Source: CAYGAG01 sp964347765
GTDB lineage: Archaea > Thermoproteota > Bathyarchaeia > Bathyarchaeales > Bathycorpusculaceae
DNA length: 30,135 nt
Assembly (NCBI GenBank): GCA_964347765.1
Contig: CAYGAG010000017.1
Coordinates: 1-30,135 of the forward strand
Direction: 5' to 3'
Made by a program: the position numbers and the translations under genes. Below, piece by piece: positions 23,845 through 30,135 of the stretch. Numbering within the stretch: position 1 is the first letter of the stretch; each line of letters opens with the position of its first letter. The notes beneath the pieces were generated by a model. It was not told the DNA's origin. It was given only the letters and a program-made list of their open reading frames with translations, and searched no databases.

Positions 23845-25713
23845 TTAACCGTAGAATTGTGGTCTTTCAGAAAGACTTCTCGGAAGAGGCAGCCGTTTGA
23901 AGGGCCTGTTCTTAACGGTCTCCATAATCTCATCTATCAGCTCTTTGACTTTCATCTTACGTATTTTCCCTGATTTTCTATCTCTCACGGGAAGAATGTT
24001 TGAGTCCATCTCTTTTTGTCCGATTACGATTACATAGGGAATCCATTCCCTCTCAGCCTCCCTAACTCGCTTCTGCAAAGTGAGTACCCTGTCGTCAATA
24101 TCCACGCGTATCTGTTTCTTGGATATAGTCTGAGCCAGTTTGTCGGTGTTTCTTAGATATTTGTCGGACATGGGTATGATACGTACTTGAGTCGGGGAAA
24201 GCCACAGAGGGAGCGTCGGAGGCTTGCCAAGCTGTTGTTCTCGGTAAGCTTTTTCCAGTAACGCATACACGCATCGCTCGATGGCTCCGCTTGGAGAACA
24301 ATGTAGAATCAGCGGGTACTGTTTTTCCCCTTTCTCGTCGATGTATGTTATCTGGTATCTCTGCGCATTCTCCACATCTAACTGATCAGTAGAAAGCGCG
24401 GCGGCCTTGTTCTGATTGTCTACGAAGTTGAAGTCCCACTTCAGTATGAAATAGAAGAAACGTTCATCCCACATCTCAATCAGAACTGGCCTACCATAGA
24501 TCTTGGCTAAAGATTTGACAAACTCTGCGTTCTCTTCGTAGAAGATTTTTGTGAAGCGTATCGCTGCTTCATACTCGTCTCTCAATAAGCCCATCTCTTC
24601 TAGTAATTTCATGCATAGCTTGAATCTGGTCAAAAACTCCTTTTTCGCTTGTTCCAGGTTTGTACAGAAGGCGTGGCAATCAGGCATAGTGAAGGCTCTT
24701 AACCGTCTGAGGCCAACAACTTCGCCTCGTTGCTCTCGTCTGAAGCTGTACCGTGTCAGCTCGTATACTTTCAGTGGCATTTGCCTATAGGAGAATTGGG
24801 TATCATGAACCAACAGGAATTGGCCGAAACAGGCTGCAAAACGTAGGAACAGCTCTTTTTCTTCGGATTTCACCAAGTATTGTCTTGCCGGAAAACGATT
24901 CAAATAATCCGCTAGTCCAGGGTGTTGAAGATCGTACATGATTGGTGTTTCGACTTCCATTGCTCCGTACTCTGAAACTTTTCTGCTGACCAACTCTTCG
25001 ATCAGGGATTTTATGAATCGTCCCTTCGGATACCATCGGATGTTCCCTGGATCGCTTCCGGGTTCATAGTCTGCAATCTCCAGCCGTTTCATCAATTTGA
25101 CATGAGCAGGCATCTGCCGGCTCGCCCTGGCTTTCGATACCTCATATCTTGCAAACCTTTGCAGATTTTTGTGTTCTTCAAACTTGAACTCCTTCACTGG
25201 CTTCATCCTTCCATTCGGCTGGAGGATATACCAGAACGACTTCAGCTTCTTTTCAGCCTTCACAGCCCTTGATATTTTCTCGCCCTCTTTCTCCGCTTTT
25301 CCCATAGGTAGTATGACGCGGGATTGCTCAGCAAGCGGATGCCCCTTTATCGAAATAGTGAATCGCTTGTTCCAGCCAAAGGGAGCACGATAGGTTTCCA
25401 GGCCGATTTCTCTTGCATGGGCCTCCATTGCTTTTACTGCTTTTAGGGCGTCAGCAGGTTTTGCCAGATTGCTGCTCAGATGTGCGTAGGGATATATCAA
25501 AATTCTGTTCACTTTCAGCTTTTCCAAGAAAGCGTGAACTTCATCTATGGCTTTCTCAGCTACGGCTTCATTGTCGCCTTTTTCAACTGCCGTAAATAGA
25601 ACAACCAAGTCCTCCAGTCTTCTTTCTTCCTTTCCGGCTTCTTCAGCCATGGCTATCTCTTTCTGGACAGGCTGGTACTGGATGAAGTTAGAGTGTAATT
25701 GTAGTATACGCAT
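23845..25713 (-). CDS. thrS: Threonyl-tRNA synthetase, archaeal type
   Basis: This 622-residue class II synthetase charges tRNA-Thr. The first about 140 residues ('MRILQLHSNFIQYQP' to 'PFGWNKRFTISIKGHPLAEQ') are the archaea-specific D-Tyr-deacylase-like editing domain that removes mischarged serine. The catalytic core has 'AACFGQFL', 'YRQMPLKVYELTRYSFRREQRGEVVGLRR' split over motif 2, 'MPDCHAFC' and motif 3 'ILHCSPSGAIERCVYALLE'. The Cys/His/His zinc ligands fall in ACFGQ, DCHAF and LHCSP. The C-terminal anticodon-binding domain begins near 'SPTQVRIIPMSDKY'. ATG with a GAGG Shine-Dalgarno lies 22 nt after the small upstream gene, an operon. Complete, usual length. Confidence 0.96.
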   Translation of the reverse strand: MRILQLHSNFIQYQPVQKEIAMAEEAGKEERRLEDLVVLFTAVEKGDNEAVAEKAIDEVHAFLEKLKVNRILIYPYAHLSSNLAKPADALKAVKAMEAHAREIGLETYRAPFGWNKRFTISIKGHPLAEQSRVILPMGKAEKEGEKISRAVKAEKKLKSFWYILQPNGRMKPVKEFKFEEHKNLQRFARYEVSKARASRQMPAHVKLMKRLEIADYEPGSDPGNIRWYPKGRFIKSLIEELVSRKVSEYGAMEVETPIMYDLQHPGLADYLNRFPARQYLVKSEEKELFLRFAACFGQFLLVHDTQFSYRQMPLKVYELTRYSFRREQRGEVVGLRRLRAFTMPDCHAFCTNLEQAKKEFLTRFKLCMKLLEEMGLLRDEYEAAIRFTKIFYEENAEFVKSLAKIYGRPVLIEMWDERFFYFILKWDFNFVDNQNKAAALSTDQLDVENAQRYQITYIDEKGEKQYPLILHCSPSGAIERCVYALLEKAYREQQLGKPPTLPLWLSPTQVRIIPMSDKYLRNTDKLAQTISKKQIRVDIDDRVLTLQKRVREAEREWIPYVIVIGQKEMDSNILPVRDRKSGKIRKMKVKELIDEIMETVKNRPFKRLPLPRSLSERPQFYG

Positions 25714-25735
25714 AAGATTGCCTCACTTTCAGTCT

Positions 25736-25954
25736 TTATGCTTTGTAACGCCACTGCTCGATCTGCTTCTCTTTTTTAGTCTTCCTCTTGTACTCTTTGT
25801 AATGCTCTTTACATAGATAGGCTCGTCTTTCGCTTCCACCGATCTTCAAACCGGCTGACTTGACTTTTGCCGCAGAAATGGAGCGTTCAGCGTCTTTGCT
25901 GCAGCCGGAAATGCTACACTTGATGCCTTTGGAAACACGTCCCACTTTAGACAC
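25736..25954 (-). CDS. Small conserved-looking zinc-binding-type protein upstream of thrS
   Basis: This 72-residue basic protein has Cys13-X4-Cys18 ('IKCSISGC') and Cys48-X2-His51 ('YLCKEHYKEY'), a plausible zinc site, followed by a Lys-rich tail ending 'IEQWRYKA'. Such a layout suggests nucleic-acid or ribosome association, but I cannot name the family with certainty. It starts at GTG (25954-25952), and the TATA box at 25976-25985 puts the transcription start at or within a few bases of it, so the mRNA is probably leaderless. Only 22 nt separate it from thrS, so the two are very likely co-transcribed and this is the first gene of the operon. Confidence 0.75.
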   Translation of the reverse strand: MSKVGRVSKGIKCSISGCSKDAERSISAAKVKSAGLKIGGSERRAYLCKEHYKEYKRKTKKEKQIEQWRYKA

Positions 25955-25975
25955 TTCTTGATAGTTTCAATGCAG

Positions 25976-25985
25976 TAAAATATGT
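25976..25985 (-). promoter_or_regulatory. Box A promoter of the small gene-thrS operon
   Basis: The minus strand reads ACATATTTTA; the predicted transcription start (about 25955) nearly coincides with the GTG start codon, which suggests leaderless translation. Confidence 0.5.
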
Positions 25986-26080
25986 GTTATTACTTAATTC
26001 CTTTTTCATAAACCAGGAATTACACTATCTTTCTTCTGCGACATGTTTCGACGAGGGACTGCAAAATCCTGTTTATCGTC

Positions 26081-27910
26081 CTAACCTGCACCGCCGCCAC
26101 CTCCCCCAGCTCCTCCTCCTGCACCGCCGCCACCAGCTCCTCCTCCACTAGGAGGGGCACCGGTTGACGGTGATGTTGTAGCGTAGAAGGTACACCATAG
26201 CGAATAATTGTAGTAGTAGGGCGACATAGTCAGGCGGTTTGAACCGATCACCTTGATGTAACCTGGCAGAATGTCCATGTGTTGTTTGCCCGTTGTATCA
26301 AGATTTTTCATCGCTTTGTTTGGCGCCTTGACAAGTAAATAGAAAGTCGGGTGTAAAACCAGCCATGGAGTGAGTTCGTTGATTTGTTGTATAGTTGATA
26401 TAGGGGATGATTTGGCTTCTTCTTTCAGTGCCATCATCTTTCTCTCTAGAAACTCCTTTGTCTGCCTGTGGATTTCTGCACCCTGAGTTGTTCGAGGTCC
26501 TGTTGTCCTAGCTAATCCTAAGGCAATTGCTGGAAAGAACGTTGTTATGCACATCCACCAATTCGAGGATCCGACAAAAACGTAAGAGATCGTTACTATG
26601 GCTCCTAGCAATGCTAAGATCATGCCGATAATCATCAGGTTTGCTCCCTTCTTCTCGAAACCTTTTGGAGCGACCATCCCCTTCTCTACGAGTTCATCCC
26701 TGATGAGTTCAAGACCGAACTTTTCTCTCACGTCTTTATTCGTGATCTTGGAAAGCTCTTTCTTGTTAATTGGTACATTGCTTATACCATTGAGCAAGCT
26801 CCGCTCGTATCTTTTCAGGTCTGGATCCTCTGACTGAAGGGCATTTCTACCTTTCTCGCTCAGTGTGACTTCAAAGCTTTCCACATCGACGGATTTTCTG
26901 AAAACCCCCACCTCCCTTGCCCTAACGTGCATGTCTAGGTATCCACGCTGCGACAGGTCGAGTAAGGCTGAGTCAAAATGCTTTCTCCAAACTTTCATGT
27001 CTGACAAGACATCGGCTTCTGGAGGTCCAATATCGGTAGGAGGCTGATCGCCTAAGATGCCTACAGTAGAAACTTCAGGATCTCTAAATCTCCTTTTGAA
27101 GGATCTAACCCTAACCACAGCTGCAATTCCAAGCACGATCATCCCAACGGAGTACCAAGGTGCTAGCGCGTCAAGATATACTTTGATTGTTTCGGTCATT
27201 GTGGGTGGAGGTCTTTCGACCGTTGCTGGGAAGTATATGTCCAATGTATAGTCTTCTCCTGCTTGAAGTCTGCTCATTGGTTGATGATAGCCTACTATTG
27301 TATAAGTCGTGGAGTTGACTATATTCGGTGGATTCGTTGATGAGATAGAGTAGTAGGACGTTGCAGATATACTGCCTAGATTGTATATTCCGGGCAGCCT
27401 GACCTCTACATCCACATTGTGAATGTCGACATCGTAGTCGGTTACTATGTTCAAGTATAATCTGTCCGTTTCTGGATCGGTATTCTCATAATTCATCGCA
27501 TTCGTAAGCGTATAGTTGAAGACAAAGGTTTTCTCAATAGGTTCAGAACCGACGTATATTCTCTCCCATTCCCATCGAACTTCATAATAACTGCCCTTCT
27601 TGAGGTTGTACTCTAACGAGTTGCCTTTGTCATCCGTAACGCTTACAGAGATCATGTCGTCAAACCCCTTGTGAGGTATAGTTCTATATGCATATCCAAA
27701 GTCTCCCGTGACAAAGCAGAAGGTCACTTCTTCACATATTGTGAGAGAAGCGTCTTCGTTTACTACTATCTCTTCATCCCACCGAGATACATGGTAGATT
27801 CCACCTGCTTCAGCCAAAAGTGCAGAATTTAAAATAACTATAAAACATACTACGCAATGCAGTGTTAAAATCTTGGTCAGACGTCTGTAGAACACTTCAA
27901 GACTAAACAA
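26081..27910 (-). CDS. DUF2207 family membrane protein with Gly-rich tail
   Basis: This 609-residue protein fits the DUF2207 (COG4907) family of predicted membrane proteins. An N-terminal hydrophobic signal/anchor (about 13-36) precedes the extracellular beta-rich domain starting 'HVSRWDEEIVVNEDASLTICEE', which has the family's 'YRTIPH' element. Membrane segments follow around 248-268 and in 'LMIIGMILALLGAIVTISYVF' plus an adjacent helix. Between these lies a winged-helix-like cytosolic stretch ('DLSQRGYLDMHVRA'). The C-terminus is a low-complexity Gly/Ala run after 'GAPPSGG', as DUF2207 proteins commonly end in glycine-rich tails. Function of the family is unknown. TTG start; AT-rich promoter elements lie just upstream. 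The tail DNA is GC-rich and may be length-variable. Confidence 0.85.
   Translation of the reverse strand: MFSLEVFYRRLTKILTLHCVVCFIVILNSALLAEAGGIYHVSRWDEEIVVNEDASLTICEEVTFCFVTGDFGYAYRTIPHKGFDDMISVSVTDDKGNSLEYNLKKGSYYEVRWEWERIYVGSEPIEKTFVFNYTLTNAMNYENTDPETDRLYLNIVTDYDVDIHNVDVEVRLPGIYNLGSISATSYYSISSTNPPNIVNSTTYTIVGYHQPMSRLQAGEDYTLDIYFPATVERPPPTMTETIKVYLDALAPWYSVGMIVLGIAAVVRVRSFKRRFRDPEVSTVGILGDQPPTDIGPPEADVLSDMKVWRKHFDSALLDLSQRGYLDMHVRAREVGVFRKSVDVESFEVTLSEKGRNALQSEDPDLKRYERSLLNGISNVPINKKELSKITNKDVREKFGLELIRDELVEKGMVAPKGFEKKGANLMIIGMILALLGAIVTISYVFVGSSNWWMCITTFFPAIALGLARTTGPRTTQGAEIHRQTKEFLERKMMALKEEAKSSPISTIQQINELTPWLVLHPTFYLLVKAPNKAMKNLDTTGKQHMDILPGYIKVIGSNRLTMSPYYYNYSLWCTFYATTSPSTGAPPSGGGAGGGGAGGGAGGGGGGAG
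26087..26161. repeat. Gly/Ala low-complexity coding repeat
   Basis: Short GC-rich repeats of the CACCGCCGCCACC and GCTCCTCCTCC kind encode the glycine-rich tail of the DUF2207 protein. The 'GCACCGCCGCCACC' element appears twice, about 45 bp apart. Likely prone to slippage. Confidence 0.6.
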
Positions 27911-28154
27911 CCAATAGTCATAAATTCTAATTAAACATTACTGCACGGATCAAAACATGGACAAAGGAGATATCTCCCGTAGTCCCAACTTCTAGTTGGC
28001 TTTTTCTGAGACTGGNNNNNNNNNNGAGATATCTCCCGAAATCGCGCGCGCTATCAAAGAGCTGCTGGAAGTGAGATTTGAATTTGTCTTCGAAAAGGAT
28101 GGGGCAGTGTTTGTTGTAAGGTGGAGTGACAAACCCACGCGTAAACATCCAGAG
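27911..28154. other. Region around a scaffold gap, duplicated junction sequence
   Basis: Ten Ns occupy 28016-28025. The 13-mer GAGATATCTCCCG occurs at 27967-27979 and again at 28026-28038, directly after the Ns. Part of the left flank may therefore be redundant with the right contig, and this interval should be read with caution. Confidence 0.8.
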
Positions 28155-28220
28155 TCAACGCTTGATTCCTTTTTCATAAAGCATGGATGCTCTTCGATGA
28201 ACCTCTGTCTTGCCCCCTAG
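28026..28220 (+). CDS. Partial ORF right of the scaffold gap
   Basis: An open frame runs from the gap edge (EISPEIARAIKELLEV, then FEFVFEKDGAVFVVRW) to a TAG at 28218-28220. Its first half looks like a helix followed by a beta hairpin and reads like real protein, but the last about 20 residues overlap the 3' end of the PfkB gene on the other strand. No start codon is visible, even when the two 13-mers at the gap are merged. It could be the C-terminal part of a gene truncated by the gap. No family is recognised. Confidence 0.3.
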   Translation, partial: EISPEIARAIKELLEVRFEFVFEKDGAVFVVRWSDKPTRKHPESTLDSFFIKHGCSSMNLCLAP

Positions 28221-29090
28221 AGATTCCGGCCCCACAGACTCAACAACAATCGAGGCAGCAGCAGAACCTACACATGCGCACCACAAAAGATCCTTGCCTC
28301 TCAAACGTTCGGCTAGAAAGCTGCCAACGAAAACATCTCCAGCGCCTGTTGGATCAACCACTCTATTTGATTTGAAGACAGGTATTTTGCAGCGAGATCC
28401 TTCCACAGAAAGTATTGCTCCCTCGGCTCCCAAAGTTACTATGACTGTTTTGACGCCATAATCATGAATCATGTCTATAGCTGAATTTAGATCTGACAGC
28501 CCACTGGCAGCCGGGGCCTCCTCAGAAGATAATTTGCAGATATCCACAAGATCGAATATTTCCCTATCTGCTAATGAACCGAGGCTGACTTCACCTGTCC
28601 CATTGAATTCACGAACCAGTCCTTGAATGTCAAGAGACAGCTGAGGAGCACAAGTTTTCAATCTCTTGACAACCTCATACGTGATCTCGCCAGCAATCGG
28701 AGCAATATGAATAGTATAGGCTTCCAAGCTTTCTGGCAGATCGTTAATGGTGATAGGCGGAGCTCTCTTTTTCAGTTGCAATTTCCTGTTTGACAGGTCT
28801 TTATTGTATCTTAATTCATAGAAAGTAGTCCCTGCATTCTTTTCTCTAGCCACGCCAAGTATGTCAATGCCTGCTTGCTTGACTCGCGACAGATAATCTT
28901 CGGGAAAGTCATCTCCAAACTTTGTGATAACAGAAACATTCGCACCTAGTTGTGCAGCGGCTAGAGAAGCATAGGCCGCAGCCCCGCCCAGAACAAGATA
29001 TGGCTGACTCCTACGTGGCAAGACAATAGAGTCTACGGCAAAGTGCCCCACGAAAACGACATCAAGCATCCGGCAAACATCCTCATACAT
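28155..29090 (-). CDS. PfkB family carbohydrate/nucleoside kinase
   Basis: This 311-residue ribokinase-superfamily protein phosphorylates a sugar or nucleoside with ATP. Visible are the N-terminal 'VVFVGHFAVDSIVLP', the 'GGAAAYASLAAAQLGANVSVI' PfkB signature-1 region (from about 32), and signature 2 'DPTGAGDVFVGSFLAE' with the anion-hole GAGD and catalytic Asp. The substrate (ribose, fructose, inosine, ADP-glucokinase-like or other) cannot be fixed; inositol or nucleoside kinases are possible in archaea. ATG 29090 lacks a ribosome site, whereas Met8 (ATG 29069) has GAGGA about 11 nt upstream and begins at the first beta strand, so the shorter start is likely. It is divergent from the MFS gene. 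Confidence 0.88.
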   Translation of the reverse strand: MYEDVCRMLDVVFVGHFAVDSIVLPRRSQPYLVLGGAAAYASLAAAQLGANVSVITKFGDDFPEDYLSRVKQAGIDILGVAREKNAGTTFYELRYNKDLSNRKLQLKKRAPPITINDLPESLEAYTIHIAPIAGEITYEVVKRLKTCAPQLSLDIQGLVREFNGTGEVSLGSLADREIFDLVDICKLSSEEAPAASGLSDLNSAIDMIHDYGVKTVIVTLGAEGAILSVEGSRCKIPVFKSNRVVDPTGAGDVFVGSFLAERLRGKDLLWCACVGSAAASIVVESVGPESLGGKTEVHRRASMLYEKGIKR

Positions 29091-29245
29091 TCTAGGTGTC
29101 TTGTAGAGATTTGAATTCTAAATCAGCATAGACAGTATGAATTTGATAAGGTTGACTGAATTCGGGCTGGAGAACCAATACTAGAAGCCCCTCCATCACA
29201 TTTTCAGATTGGATGAAGAGATGTTATCGACACTTCAGCCACTAG

Positions 29246-29254
29246 TTTTTTAAA
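29246..29254 (+). promoter_or_regulatory. Box A candidate for the MFS gene
   Basis: TTTTTTAAA followed by GGAGGAG predicts transcription near 29280. The leader to the GTG at 29325 would be about 45 nt. Confidence 0.4.
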
Positions 29255-29324
29255 GGAGGAGTTCTACCGTAGAAGAGGATTTGAATGCACGACAGAGAAT
29301 GCACGATAGAACAGAAGCTAACCT

Positions 29325-30135
29325 GTGAGGGTGTTGAGGTTGAGACAAGAAGAGGAAAATCTGCGATTCGGCTTTATTACGCGCAATTACCTAGTGTTAA
29401 CCCTCACATCAACTTTATGGGGCATCTCTGCAAGTATTTGTAACACCTACTTCTCACTTTATGTCTTCGAATTGGGCGGAACAGAGACTATCATTGGCCT
29501 AATCACAGCTATAGGGAATGGCACGTTTGTCGTATTCGCGATTATCGGCGGTCACATTGCTGACCTGTACGGCAGAAAGAAGATAGTCGGCTCGATGACT
29601 GTGTTTTTAGGACTGAGTCAACTTCTGACGGCATTCTCGCCTAACTGGCAATTCTTAGCCTTGGCCATGATCATTGTAAATATATGCTGGATATTTGAGC
29701 CGGCATTCTGGGCGATACTGGCAGACTCCATAAATGCACAGAAGAGAGGAACAGCCTTCGCATTATACAGTTGCCTAAGCTTTCTTCCTTGGGCCATAAT
29801 GCCCTCAATTGGTGGTTACTTAATCGACGTCTACGGCACTCTCGCCACTATGCGATGGTCCTACGTCGGCCTGACTATAGTCGGCGTCATTGCTGGAATC
29901 ATTAGGTGGTTCCTACTTGCAGAGACAATCTCTACGAAGAGATCAAAAACTAGTCAGCACTTCATTATAAAAAGGGCTGTAAAATTGATAAAAGAAGCAT
30001 TCAGAGAACATCTACAGACTTGGTCATGGATGCCGCACTCGGCGCTAGCTCTTACAGCCATTTACATATTGTGGGCATTCGAATTTGGATTGGCTGAACC
30101 TTACTGGATAGTTTACGCTGAAAAAGTGATAGGTG
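29325..30135 (+). CDS. Major facilitator superfamily transporter (3'-truncated by window)
   Basis: The frame runs off the window edge, leaving about 270 residues. It starts at GTG 29325 (VRVLRLRQEEENLRFG) or a nearby GTG/TTG, giving a short basic/acidic N-terminal tail before the first helix. MFS motif A is present as 'GGHIADLYGRKKIVG' between helices 2 and 3, and six hydrophobic helices are visible ('FVVFAIIGG', 'FLALAMIIVNICWIF', 'WAIMPSIGGYLID', 'YVGLTIVGVIAGIIRW'). These are followed by the long basic central loop ('TISTKRSKTSQHF') and the start of the C-terminal half. The family is clear; the substrate, possibly a drug or metabolite, is not. Confidence 0.85.
   Translation, partial: MRVLRLRQEEENLRFGFITRNYLVLTLTSTLWGISASICNTYFSLYVFELGGTETIIGLITAIGNGTFVVFAIIGGHIADLYGRKKIVGSMTVFLGLSQLLTAFSPNWQFLALAMIIVNICWIFEPAFWAILADSINAQKRGTAFALYSCLSFLPWAIMPSIGGYLIDVYGTLATMRWSYVGLTIVGVIAGIIRWFLLAETISTKRSKTSQHFIIKRAVKLIKEAFREHLQTWSWMPHSALALTAIYILWAFEFGLAEPYWIVYAEKVIG

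Noticed and set aside
29285..29443. 52-codon ATG ORF at the predicted transcript start before the MFS gene (plus strand).
   Set aside because: It overlaps the MFS reading frame by more than 100 nt in another frame, has no ribosome site, and its sequence resembles no protein. The MFS frame is clearly coding.

Overview
This looks like about 30 kb of an archaeal chromosome, probably a scaffold from a metagenome-assembled genome, since it carries a run of ten Ns at 28016-28025. The domain call is well supported. The prolyl- and threonyl-tRNA synthetases are of the archaeal type (C-terminal zinc-like domain in ProRS, archaeal N-terminal editing domain in ThrRS). TATA-like box A elements sit about 25-30 nt before inferred transcription starts, many genes begin with TTG, and tungsten-type aldehyde:ferredoxin oxidoreductases (AOR) are present. 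A lineage near Bathyarchaeia/TACK would fit, but that is inference; there is no rRNA gene to settle it.

Layout. 1-506 has no convincing gene. 507-2393: half-size EamA transporter, nitroreductase, VTT/DedA-type membrane protein. 2499-4906: a four-cluster ferredoxin overlapping AOR no. 1 by 4 nt. 4976-10304, all on the minus strand: 5-formyl-THF cyclo-ligase-like protein, Kbl (glycine C-acetyltransferase), M3 metallopeptidase, C_GCAxxG_C_C redox protein, SDR-type threonine dehydrogenase. 10479-11603: ATP-NAD kinase family. 11629-12042: a broken DUF3795 gene, which I reconstructed across two frameshifts and an in-frame TGA. 12362-14484: a poorly characterised cluster holding a HELLH metallopeptidase-like protein, a 24-residue extremely acidic miniprotein with a perfect Shine-Dalgarno, a basic hypothetical protein, and a divergent 15-residue poly-lysine ORF. 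15031-16479: proS. 16525-18642: AOR no. 2. 18854-19672: proC. 19879-21576: a membrane-anchored, sequon-rich protein with five repeats. 21638-23760: convergent class-I aminotransferase and ilvE. 23845-25954: thrS behind a small zinc-binding-like protein. 26081-27910: DUF2207 protein. 27957-28154: assembly gap and flanks. 28155-29090: PfkB kinase. 29325-end: partial MFS transporter.

How the genes fit together. Many genes point to amino-acid and peptide catabolism: a cytosolic oligopeptidase (M3), threonine to 2-amino-3-ketobutyrate to glycine plus acetyl-CoA (TDH and Kbl), alanine- and branched-chain-type aminotransferases, and two AORs that could oxidise amino-acid-derived aldehydes with ferredoxin as acceptor. 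Folate, NADP and proline functions sit alongside.

The less explained parts are the charged-miniprotein cluster, the altered Fe-S cysteine motifs in both AORs, the decayed DUF3795 gene, and several structured intergenic sequences (possible pseudoknot at 8537-8665, GNRA hairpin on the proC stop codon, hairpin plus T-tract at 14206-14240).
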